From DATDAH01 sp036525535 (GTDB lineage: Bacteria; Actinomycetota; Acidimicrobiia; Acidimicrobiales; DATDAH01): 19,779 nucleotides of DNA. Where the stretch lies: the NCBI GenBank assembly GCA_036525535.1, contig DATDAH010000260.1, positions 1 through 19,779 on the forward strand, read 5' to 3'. Positions within the stretch are counted from its first letter, which is position 1, and every line of letters begins with the position of its first letter. A program made the position numbers and the translations under genes. Under the pieces are notes generated by a model. The model searched no databases. It saw nothing but the letters and a program-made list of their open reading frames with translations, and had not been told where the DNA came from. Shown one piece after another: positions 12,429 through 19,490 of this stretch.

Positions 12429-13541
12429 GTGCGGCACTACCTCGATCACGCGTCGACATCGACCCTGCGCCCGGAGGCCCGGGCGGCGATGGTGGCCGCC
12501 TTGGACCTGGTGGGCGACCCCGGCCGGATCCACGAGGAGGGCCTGACCGTCCGGGTTGCCGTGGAGCAGGCCCGGGACCAGGTGGCGTCCACCTTCGGGG
12601 CCCGGCCCCGGGAGGTGGTGTTCACGGGCAGCGCCACGGAGGCCGTCGCCACCGTGGCCCGGGGCGTCGCCGGCCGAGGTCGGCACCAGGTCGTCAGCGC
12701 GGTCGAACACTCCGCGGTCCGTCTGGCGGCCGAGCGGGCGGGCGAGGTCACCGTGGTCCCGGTGGACCGGCACGGTCGGGTCGATCCGGAGGAGGTGGCC
12801 GTCGCCGTGCGTCCGGACACCGCCGTCGTCCACATACAGGCCGGCAACCACGAAGTCGGGACGACCCAGCCCCTGGCCGCTGTCGTCACCGCCTGCGCCG
12901 GACTCGACGTGCTCGTCCACGTCGACGCCGCCCAGGCCAACGGCCACCTTCCGCTGGACTTCGCCACGCTCGGTGCCGACCTCGTGTCCCTCAGCGCCCA
13001 CAAGTTCGGCGGCCCCGCGGGAGTCGGCGCGCTGCTCGTGCGGCGCGGTCTGCGCCTCGACCCGCTCCTCGTCGGTGGCGATCAGGAGCGGGCTCGCCGG
13101 GCCGGCCTGGAGAACGTGGGCGCCGTCACCGGGTTCGCCGCGGCCTGCGGTGCGCTGGCCGGCGGCGGTCTCGAGGCCGAGGCCACGGAGGCCCGCCGTC
13201 TGACTGATCGGGTGCTGGACGGCGTTGCCGGTCTGGACGGCATCCCGATCTACGGTGACCCGGTGGAGCGCCTCCCCCATGTCGTGTGCCTCGGCATCGA
13301 GGGAGTCGAGCCCCAGGCCGTGCTCCTCGGGCTCGATGCCGCGGGGATCGCCGTGCACTCGGGCAGCGCCTGCTCGTCAGAGGCCTTGGAGCCGTCACCG
13401 GTCCTGGAGGCGATGGGCGTCGACGCCCACCGCTCCCTCCGGGTCTCGGTGGGCTGGTCCAGCACCGAGACGGACATCGACGCCTTCCTCACCGCCCTCC
13501 CCCGGGTCGTCGACGACCTCCGGGCCCTGGGGGCGGGTTGA
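12429..13541 (+). CDS. Cysteine desulfurase (IscS/NifS type)
   Basis: This PLP enzyme removes sulfur from cysteine for Fe-S clusters or tRNA thiolation. It has 370 residues of a class V aminotransferase fold. Visible features are YLDHAST near 4-10, a TGSATEAV loop at 66-73, H94 in AVEHSAV, NHEVGTTQP at 140-148, HVDAAQ with D166 and Q169, PLP lysine K192 in SAHKFGGPAG, catalytic C315 in SGSACSSEALEPS, and R338 in SLRVSVG. The short cysteine loop places it in group I (IscS-like). The usual NPSSxH loop is replaced by GDPGRIHEEG. The GTG at 12429 follows the sufR stop by ten bases. It is probably co-transcribed with sufR and overlaps the next gene by four bases (TTGA). Confidence 0.93.
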   Translation: MRHYLDHASTSTLRPEARAAMVAALDLVGDPGRIHEEGLTVRVAVEQARDQVASTFGARPREVVFTGSATEAVATVARGVAGRGRHQVVSAVEHSAVRLAAERAGEVTVVPVDRHGRVDPEEVAVAVRPDTAVVHIQAGNHEVGTTQPLAAVVTACAGLDVLVHVDAAQANGHLPLDFATLGADLVSLSAHKFGGPAGVGALLVRRGLRLDPLLVGGDQERARRAGLENVGAVTGFAAACGALAGGGLEAEATEARRLTDRVLDGVAGLDGIPIYGDPVERLPHVVCLGIEGVEPQAVLLGLDAAGIAVHSGSACSSEALEPSPVLEAMGVDAHRSLRVSVGWSSTETDIDAFLTALPRVVDDLRALGAG

Positions 13542-14008
13542 GCCTGCTGATCGTCCGCCACGCCGACGCCGTCTCCCGAAACGGTTGGCCCGCCGACGAC
13601 CGTCTACGGCCGCTGACCGAGAAGGGGTTCGATCAGGCCCGGGCCCTCGTCGACCTCCTGGGTGGGCACCGTGTCGAGGTCATCCTCTCCAGCCCCGCGG
13701 TCCGCTGCGTCCAGTCGGTCGAGCCGCTGGCCACGGCCCTCGGCCTCGAAGTCGTCGAGGATCCCTCCCTGGGGGAGGGCATGCCCCTGGGCCCCGTCCG
13801 CCGCTTGGCCGACCGTCTCGACAGGGCCGTGCTGTGCAGCCACGGGGACCTGATCCCGGACCTGGTCGACGAGCTCATCGTGGAGGGCATGGATGCGGTC
13901 GGACGCGCCTGCAAGAAGGGCTCGACCTGGGTCCTCGAGCGGGACGGTCGCACCTTCACCCGGGGGACGTACCTGCCACCACCGAAACGCCCGGACAACG
14001 ACGACTGA
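13538..14008 (+). CDS. Histidine phosphatase family protein, SixA-like
   Basis: This 156-residue protein of the RHG phosphatase superfamily starts MSLLIVRHADAV, with catalytic R7-H8. It contains LTEKGFDQARAL, the second arginine region SSPAVRCVQSVEPL, an acid near SLGEG, and the second histidine in CSHGD. The small size without a cap domain resembles SixA, a phosphohistidine phosphatase. The start is a TTG at 13538 inside TTGA, overlapping the cysteine desulfurase stop. No ATG or GTG precedes the conserved RHA motif at a suitable distance, so this start is well supported. The substrate cannot be read from sequence, and its link to Fe-S metabolism is only through the operon. Confidence 0.88.
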   Translation: MSLLIVRHADAVSRNGWPADDRLRPLTEKGFDQARALVDLLGGHRVEVILSSPAVRCVQSVEPLATALGLEVVEDPSLGEGMPLGPVRRLADRLDRAVLCSHGDLIPDLVDELIVEGMDAVGRACKKGSTWVLERDGRTFTRGTYLPPPKRPDNDD

Positions 14009-14037
14009 GGTCCACCCACCGGCTTCGGGGGACCCAC

Positions 14038-14043
14038 TAGGGT
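14038..14043 (+). promoter_or_regulatory. Candidate -10 (TAGGGT) upstream of the DUF4190 gene
   Basis: This is the same hexamer as the whiB -10, in a 76-base intergenic region. It would give a leader of about 35 bases with a GGGAG site. No matching -35 is found 17 bases upstream. Confidence 0.3.
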
Positions 14044-14084
14044 CTCGCCGACCAGAGGGCAGGACCGATGGGAGCCGGACAGCG

Positions 14085-14534
14085 ATGAGCGACACGCCGC
14101 AGGATCCGACGTGGTGGCAGGCATCGGACGGGAAGTGGTACCCGCCGCAGCCGGCGACACCGCCCCCGCCGCCCGAGCCGGCGCCGCCGTCCTTCGCCCC
14201 GCCCCAGCAGCCGTTCGGGGGGCAGCCCTTCCCCGGCGTCCCCGGGGCGGGCCTACCCAGCGTCAACGGCCAAGCCGTGGCCTCCATGGTGCTCGGCATC
14301 GTGGCCCTGGTCTTCTGCTGGTGCTGGCCCGTGGGCGGTGTCTGCGCCATCGTCGGGCTCCCGCTCGGCTTGGTGGCCCGCTCCCGCATCACCAAGGGTG
14401 AAGCCGACCCCCGGTCCAAGGGCATGGCGACAGCCGGCGTCATCTTGTGCGGGATCGCGATCGTCCTGGTCATCGTGATCGCGATCATCTTGGTGAGCGC
14501 CGACACGACCTCCTTCGAGTCCGACTTCGACTGA
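14085..14534 (+). CDS. DUF4190-type membrane protein with WYPP N-terminal motif
   Basis: This 149-residue protein has no assigned function. It begins with PTWWQASDGKWYPPQP (8-23), a tryptophan-rich motif like those at the N-terminus of many actinobacterial membrane proteins. A proline-rich linker follows to about 60. Two hydrophobic segments (about 66-98 and 115-137) flank a basic loop with RSRITKGEADPRSKG, the DUF4190 layout. The C-terminus is acidic (ESDFD). The ATG at 14085 has GGGAGCC upstream. The downstream DUF2752 gene follows after seven bases, so they form a pair. DUF4190 and DUF2752 proteins occur near each other in many actinobacteria, but no role is established. Confidence 0.8.
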   Translation: MSDTPQDPTWWQASDGKWYPPQPATPPPPPEPAPPSFAPPQQPFGGQPFPGVPGAGLPSVNGQAVASMVLGIVALVFCWCWPVGGVCAIVGLPLGLVARSRITKGEADPRSKGMATAGVILCGIAIVLVIVIAIILVSADTTSFESDFD

Positions 14535-14541
14535 GCTGTCG

Positions 14542-14979
14542 ATGACCGAGACCACGTTCCTCGCGGGTGGGCACCGCGTGGACGACGACGGTCCGGCCGG
14601 AGACGTCATCGGCTGGAGCGCGGTCGGCATCGCTGCCGTCGGCGTCGTGGCCGCGGGCAGCCAACGCCTCCTGGGCCTGGGCCCCGGCGCCTGCGCCGCC
14701 CGGGTGCTGCTCGGGGTCCCGTGCCCGGTCTGCGGCCTCTCGACGACGGCCGTCGAGCTGGCCCACGGCCACCTCGGCCCCGCGCTGGCGGCCGACGCCC
14801 TCGGCGTGGCCTTCATGGTCGTCGTCGCCGTGCTGGCCGCGCTGCAGCTGGCCCGGACCTTCGGCGTCGGCCGCGCCACCCGCCTCCCGACGAGCTCCGG
14901 CCTCGTCGCCGCCGCCCTGCTCGTGGCTCACTGGGTGGCGACGCTGACGGGCCTGGTGGCCCTGACGCCGCCGGCCTGA
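14542..14979 (+). CDS. DUF2752 membrane protein
   Basis: This 145-residue integral membrane protein carries the DUF2752 hallmark CPVCGLSTTAVELAHGH (61-77), where the family consensus is CPxCGLTR. There are three hydrophobic segments, near 22-40, 84-104 and 119-140. The arginine of GLTR is replaced (GLSTT). The two closely spaced cysteines could bind metal or form a disulfide; the function is unknown. It is co-directional with the DUF4190 gene seven bases upstream. Its stop at 14979 is only four bases from the stop of the convergent DUF4389 gene, leaving no room for a classical terminator between them. Confidence 0.82.
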   Translation: MTETTFLAGGHRVDDDGPAGDVIGWSAVGIAAVGVVAAGSQRLLGLGPGACAARVLLGVPCPVCGLSTTAVELAHGHLGPALAADALGVAFMVVVAVLAALQLARTFGVGRATRLPTSSGLVAAALLVAHWVATLTGLVALTPPA

Positions 14980-14983
14980 CCGA

Positions 14984-15673
14984 TCAGTCGAGGGAGAACG
15001 GCGGGTACTCGTCGGTCATGTAGAAGATGTAGGCGACGACGCGCAGGCCCCAGCGATGGACGCCGACGACGTACTCCCGCAGGCCCTCGGGCCACCGGCC
15101 GGTGAACAGGACGGCGAAGAAGCCGATCAGGACCACGAAGGCCAGCCCGATGAAGAGGAAGAACAGCACGATGTAGTGCGGGATGGCGAGCAGCCACTTC
15201 ACGAAGGGCAGCCAGCGGTTGAGCTCACCCGGTTCGTCGATCGAGACCGTGGCCGGGTCGCCGCCGGGATCGGCGGACGCCGAGGTGAAGTCCCACTCCG
15301 GGTACGGCTCCCGCATGAAGTACTGGTAGCTGCTGGACCGCCAGCTGACCCGGAGGCACATGCTCATGAACCGGAACATGCCGTCCGGGATGCGCTTGGT
15401 GAACACGACCGTGAAGAAGGCGACGAAGGCGACGATCCCCAGGGCGTAGCCGAGGATCGCGACCACGATGGCGTAGGGGATGACGAGCAACCAGTGGACC
15501 AATGGTCGCCAGTTGGCCACCTCCAACGGGGCGTCGAAGGCGAGGTGCACCGGGTAGCCCCCCATCGGCGCCGGGCCGGCTGCGGGCGGCGGTGGAGTGG
15601 ACCCGCCTCCGGGCGGCGACGGCGGGAACCCTCCTCCGGGCGGCGGCGGGGGAACGGCGGACGGATCGGTCAT
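14984..15673 (-). CDS. DUF4389 membrane protein with tandem duplicated domain
   Basis: This is a 229-residue membrane protein of unknown function. A proline/glycine-rich N-terminal tail (1-38) precedes two copies of one unit. Copy 1 (about 54-127) has NWRPLVHWLLVIPYAIV, FTKRIPDGMFRF and EPYPEWDF; copy 2 (about 152-227) has NRWLPFVKWLLAIPHYIV, FTGRWPEGLREY and DEYPPFSLD. Each unit has one long hydrophobic hairpin. The ATG follows the ccmI stop by nine bases without a ribosome-binding site. TAACGT (15685-15680), which contains the ccmI stop codon, lies exactly where a leaderless -10 should be. It may therefore be transcribed separately from the ccm operon. Confidence 0.82.
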   Translation of the reverse strand: MTDPSAVPPPPPGGGFPPSPPGGGSTPPPPAAGPAPMGGYPVHLAFDAPLEVANWRPLVHWLLVIPYAIVVAILGYALGIVAFVAFFTVVFTKRIPDGMFRFMSMCLRVSWRSSSYQYFMREPYPEWDFTSASADPGGDPATVSIDEPGELNRWLPFVKWLLAIPHYIVLFFLFIGLAFVVLIGFFAVLFTGRWPEGLREYVVGVHRWGLRVVAYIFYMTDEYPPFSLD

Positions 15674-15679
15674 GGCCGG

Positions 15680-15685
15680 ACGTTA
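15680..15685 (-). promoter_or_regulatory. Candidate leaderless -10 of the DUF4389 gene, overlapping the ccmI stop
   Basis: TAACGT (TANNNT, minus strand) is followed by six bases and the ATG, so initiation would fall on the start codon. Its first three bases are the TAA stop of ccmI. No -35 match is seen. Confidence 0.35.
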
Positions 15686-16429
15686 GTCCTGTGGCGTCGT
15701 CGGGGTCGGCGACTCGATGGCCGCCTCGAGCTCGGCCCGCAGGCTCTCGATGAGGGGGGCCATCGCCACGGGGATCTGCCCGTGGTCGACGACCTCGAGA
15801 TCGGCCCGAGCCTCCTCGTAGCGCTGTTGGTCCTTGTACGCGATCGCCCGGAACACCCGGGCGTCGGGGTAGGTGGGGTCGAGGGCAATGGCCCGGTCGA
15901 GGTACTCGAGGCCGTCGTCCACGAGGGTGGACTGGACGAGCGCCCAGCCCCGGTAGGTCAGGGCCTCGAGGTTGTCCGGGTCCTCGGCGAGGACCTCGTC
16001 GTAACACATCACCGCCTCCAGGACGTCGCCCTGACTGAACCGGCTCAGGCACTCGGCCAGTTCGTCCCGGGCGGCCAGCCCGGTGCCACCGCCGGTCGCG
16101 CCGTCGTTGCGGCTCCCCGCCGAGCGAGCCACCAGGAGCCCGGCTCCCGCCCCGAACACCAGCACCCCGACGATGACCGCGACGCCCAGGCGCCGGCTCC
16201 CCGGTCGTCGGGCCGACGTGAATCGAGCCCCTCCGTCGTCCAGAGCGCGGAGGACGGCGGCGGCCCGGGCCGTGTAGTCGTCGCGCAGGGCCTCGTAGTC
16301 GGATTCGTCGATGTCGCCCGCGGCCCGCTCCCGCTCGAGGTCGTCGAGGGAGCCGAGGAGGAAGTCCCGCTGCTCTTCCAAGGCGGCGTAGGCGTCGGGG
16401 TCCGCCGGCCCGGCGGCCCGCGGGCTCAC
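15683..16429 (-). CDS. CcmI-like cytochrome c biogenesis protein with TPR repeats
   Basis: This 248-residue protein has an N-terminal helical region with LEEQRDFLLGSLDDLERE and GDIDESDYEALRDDY, which resembles the start of CcmI/CycH. One membrane segment (about 81-101) follows, then a domain with tetratricopeptide-like helices, including EAVMCYDEVLAEDPDNLEAL and GLEYLDRAIALDPTYPDAR. CcmI presents apocytochrome c to the ligation machinery. The GTG at 16427-16429 overlaps the ccmH stop (GTGA), which decides this start over a longer frame. The C-terminus is shorter than proteobacterial CcmI. Family assignment rests on the N-terminal motif, TPRs and operon position. Confidence 0.8.
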   Translation of the reverse strand: MSPRAAGPADPDAYAALEEQRDFLLGSLDDLERERAAGDIDESDYEALRDDYTARAAAVLRALDDGGARFTSARRPGSRRLGVAVIVGVLVFGAGAGLLVARSAGSRNDGATGGGTGLAARDELAECLSRFSQGDVLEAVMCYDEVLAEDPDNLEALTYRGWALVQSTLVDDGLEYLDRAIALDPTYPDARVFRAIAYKDQQRYEEARADLEVVDHGQIPVAMAPLIESLRAELEAAIESPTPTTPQD

Positions 16430-16878
16430 GGTTCCCCACCCCGGGCCGCGGCCACTCGGCGCCGGTCCTCGTCGGACGCCGCGATCGACGGCCGACGCTG
16501 CCAGCGCCGGAAGGCCAGGAACAGGCCCGCCGCGGCCAAGGCCACCGCGACGACCGGGATGACCCACACCAGGCCGGTGACCCCCGACGAGGACGGGGTC
16601 AGCACGATCTCCTCGCCGAACCGGCTGACCAGGTAGTCGCGGATGTCCTGCTCGGACTCGCCCGCCTCCAGGCGGCGGCCGATCTCGGCCTTGATCGCTT
16701 TGGCGCTGGGCGCTTCGGAGTCGGCGACCGACTGGCTGCGACACGTCGGGCACTTGTACCCCTCGGCCACGTCGAACACCCGCTCCTCGGTGGTGCGGGG
16801 CGTGTCGTCGGGCTGGAGCCCGACCAACAGGGCGCCCAGGAGCACCAGGCCCATCACCAGCCAGGAGAACCGGCGCAT
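16426..16878 (-). CDS. ccmH: Cytochrome c maturation protein CcmH
   Basis: CcmH is a membrane-anchored thiol protein that reduces the CXXCH of apocytochrome c. The 150-residue product has a signal anchor (about 5-21), then the family core YKCPTCRSQSVADSEAP (41-57) with C43 and C46. AIKAEIGRRLEAGESEQDI and YLVSRFGEEIVLTP follow, and a second membrane segment lies near 103-123. The catalytic LRCxxCQxxS is YKCPTCRSQS here, with R in place of Q. The start overlaps the ccmG stop by one base and the stop overlaps ccmI by four, indicating strict coupling. Confidence 0.93.
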   Translation of the reverse strand: MRRFSWLVMGLVLLGALLVGLQPDDTPRTTEERVFDVAEGYKCPTCRSQSVADSEAPSAKAIKAEIGRRLEAGESEQDIRDYLVSRFGEEIVLTPSSSGVTGLVWVIPVVAVALAAAGLFLAFRRWQRRPSIAASDEDRRRVAAARGGEP

Positions 16879-17462
16879 CAGGGCTGCTGGACCTCGGCGA
16901 TGAGGTCGTCGAGGCCATCCGCCGTCACCCCGCCCGTGATCTTGGCGGCCACGACCCCGTCCGGCGACACCAGGAACGACTCGGGCACCGCGGCCACGGC
17001 CCAGTCGAGGATCACGTCCTCGCCGTCGACCACCGGCCAGTCGCCGCCGTTGTCGGCGAAGAAGTCGGCGATGTCGTCGACGTTCTCATCCGCGTCGAAG
17101 ACCACACTCGCCACCGACGCGTCACCCGTGGCCGCGTGACGGTCGCTGAACTCGATGAGCTCCGGGTGCTCGGTGACGCACGGGACGCACCAGGTGGCGA
17201 AGAAGTTGACCACCACCCACTGGCCGCGGAGGCGGTCGAGGTCGAATGGCGAGCCCGCCGTGGCCTCGGGGGCGACGACCTCCCCCACCAACGGCGGGGC
17301 GACATGGCCGACCAGCGGGCTCTCGTCCACCCGGTCCTGCGCCGGATCGCGGGTGGCGAGCACCACGACGAGGGCGATCATGATCACGGCCACGACCACC
17401 GCCGCGCCCAGGACCAGCCCTCGGCTGCGGGGCGCGTGATCGACCGCTTCGGTGACGTCCAT
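16878..17462 (-). CDS. CcmG/DsbE-like membrane-anchored thioredoxin
   Basis: This 194-residue thioredoxin-fold protein probably keeps CcmH or apocytochrome cysteines reduced outside the membrane. An N-terminal anchor (about 15-37) precedes a TlpA-type domain: LRGQWVVVNFFATWCVPC with the redox motif WCVPC at 91-95, and the cis-proline segment VPESFLV followed by a DG turn. The position directly after ccmF and before ccmH is the usual place of ccmG. The start overlaps the ccmF stop by one base (TGATG). A general TlpA/ResA name would also fit by sequence alone. Confidence 0.9.
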   Translation of the reverse strand: MDVTEAVDHAPRSRGLVLGAAVVVAVIMIALVVVLATRDPAQDRVDESPLVGHVAPPLVGEVVAPEATAGSPFDLDRLRGQWVVVNFFATWCVPCVTEHPELIEFSDRHAATGDASVASVVFDADENVDDIADFFADNGGDWPVVDGEDVILDWAVAAVPESFLVSPDGVVAAKITGGVTADGLDDLIAEVQQP

Positions 17463-19444
17463 CAGGCGGTGACCGGCTCCGGATCAGGGGCAGGGCCGGT
17501 GACGTCCTCGGCCAGCCCGGCCGAGGTCGGGTCGGTGGGACGCCGCCGGTTCCCGGGCCACCCGGCGAGGATCGTGCCCACGGCCATGACCGCCCCGCCG
17601 ACCCAGAGCCACAGGATCAGCGGCTGGACCACGACCCGGAGGAGGATCTCGTCGCTGCCGTCCTCGGGCAGGGCCTGCAGGGCCAGGTAGACGTCGCCGG
17701 TGAGGCCGACCCGCACCGACGGCGTGCCGATGGCCTGACCGCCGAAGGCGAACTCCGAGAGGCTGGGGGTGAACACGCCGTCGTCGTCGATCTGGACCTG
17801 CGCCCGGGTCTCGGTCTTGGCCGACCGCTCGATCGTCTCCAACCCGAGATAGGTCACGCTGTGGCCCCCGACCTCGGCCGAGTCCCCCTCGCCCAACCGG
17901 AACTCGCCGACGTGGCCGTAGCTCTGGGAGGCGGCGAAGGCCACGGCGATGATGACCACGCCGATGTGCACGACCATGCCACCGTTGGCCCGGCCCACCA
18001 GGCCCTTCCACCCGTGGCGGCGGGTGGCCAACACCAGTTGGCGGCCGGCCGACCCGGCGGCGAAGCCACCCAGGCCGAAGGCGAGCAGCGGAGCCAGGCC
18101 CCGGGCCCCCAGCAGCACCGCGACCACCACCGTCAACGTCCCGATCCAGGCCGGCCACTCCAGCCGGTGGCGCAGCAGCTCGCCGCTGGCCTTGCGCCAG
18201 GGCAACACGGGGGCCACGGCCATGAGGGCCAGGAGACCGAGCCCGATGGGCATGGCCATGCGGTCGAAGTAGGGCACCCCGACCGAGATCCGGTCGCCGT
18301 TCACCGCCTCGACCACCAGAGGGAAGATCGTGCCCAGCAGGACGACGAAGGCGAAGGCGGCGAACAGGAGGTTGTTGCCGAAGAAGGCCCCCTCTCGGGA
18401 GAGGGGCGAATCGATGCGCCCGGGCGCCCGGAGCCGGTCGCCCCGCCAGCCGATGAGCAGGACGCTGGTCCCGACGATCACGGCGAAGAAGCCGAGGAAG
18501 GCGGGCCCGATGCCCGATTCGGTGAACGCGTGGACCGAGTCGAGGACCCCGGAGCGGGTGAGGAAGGTGCCGAGGATGGTCAGGGCGAAGGTGGCGCAGA
18601 GCAGCGACAGGTTCCAGACCCGCAGCATCCCCCGGCGCTCCTGGACCATCACCGAGTGCAGGTAGGCCGTCCCGGTCAGCCAGGGCAGGAAGGAGGCGTT
18701 CTCGACCGGGTCCCACGCCCAGTAGCCGCCCCAGCCCAGCACCTCGTACGACCACCAGGCCCCGAGCACGATGCCGACGGTGAGGAAGCCCCACGCGAAC
18801 AACGTCCAGCGCCGGGTCTCGACCAGCCAACCCTCGCCCACCCGTCCGGTGGCCAGCGCCCCGATGGCGAAGGCGAAGGGCACGGTGAAGCCGACGTAGC
18901 CCAGGTAGAGCATCGGCGGGTGGAACGCCATGAGGATGTGGTTCTGGAGGAGCGGGTTGGGCCCCGGACCGTCGAAGCCCGGCGGCGGATTGAACGACTT
19001 GAAGGGGTCGGCCGGGCCGACCATCAGGGCGAAGAAGAACGCCGCGGTCACGAACATGGTGACCAGGGCCCAGCCCACCAGCGGGTCGTCGAGGCGATCC
19101 CGGAACTTGCGGAGCACGGCGACGAGGTACCCGCCGAGGACCAGCGCCCACAGGATGATCGAGCCCTCGAGGGCCGACCAGAGGGTGGCCACGTTGAACA
19201 CGGCCGGGGTGCGGCTGCTGCCGTTCTCGGCCACGAAGAGAACGGTGAAGTCCCGGGTGATGAGGGCCCGCTCCATGGCCGCCATGGCCAGGAACGCTCC
19301 GGCGAAGACGAGGAGCCCGTAGGCCGGCGCCGACCGAAGCAGGTTCGGCCGGCCGCGCTGAAGCCCCACCAGCACAGTGCCCGCGCCGCCAAGGGCGCCG
19401 AGGAGCCCGAGCAGCACACCGGCCGTCCCGAGCGCGCCGTTCAC
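17462..19444 (-). CDS. ccmF: Cytochrome c haem lyase CcmF
   Basis: CcmF is the multi-span membrane protein that takes haem from CcmE and ligates it to apocytochrome c. The 660 residues match the family length. The WWD motif WGGYWAWDPVENASFLPWL is at 238-256. Histidines consistent with haem ligands are in FHPPMLYLG (H175), TAYLHSVM (H263), DSVHAF and MVVHIGVV. LTRSGVLDSVHAF is a CcmF signature. A large extracytoplasmic domain near 500-600 ends with a final membrane segment near 615-635. The start is a GTG at 19442-19444, with no strong ribosome-binding site, 46 bases after the ccmE stop. Confidence 0.95.
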   Translation of the reverse strand: MNGALGTAGVLLGLLGALGGAGTVLVGLQRGRPNLLRSAPAYGLLVFAGAFLAMAAMERALITRDFTVLFVAENGSSRTPAVFNVATLWSALEGSIILWALVLGGYLVAVLRKFRDRLDDPLVGWALVTMFVTAAFFFALMVGPADPFKSFNPPPGFDGPGPNPLLQNHILMAFHPPMLYLGYVGFTVPFAFAIGALATGRVGEGWLVETRRWTLFAWGFLTVGIVLGAWWSYEVLGWGGYWAWDPVENASFLPWLTGTAYLHSVMVQERRGMLRVWNLSLLCATFALTILGTFLTRSGVLDSVHAFTESGIGPAFLGFFAVIVGTSVLLIGWRGDRLRAPGRIDSPLSREGAFFGNNLLFAAFAFVVLLGTIFPLVVEAVNGDRISVGVPYFDRMAMPIGLGLLALMAVAPVLPWRKASGELLRHRLEWPAWIGTLTVVVAVLLGARGLAPLLAFGLGGFAAGSAGRQLVLATRRHGWKGLVGRANGGMVVHIGVVIIAVAFAASQSYGHVGEFRLGEGDSAEVGGHSVTYLGLETIERSAKTETRAQVQIDDDGVFTPSLSEFAFGGQAIGTPSVRVGLTGDVYLALQALPEDGSDEILLRVVVQPLILWLWVGGAVMAVGTILAGWPGNRRRPTDPTSAGLAEDVTGPAPDPEPVTA

Positions 19445-19490
19445 GACGATCGCCAGGTCACGTCGGCGACGCGAAGGGGGGACGAGCTGT

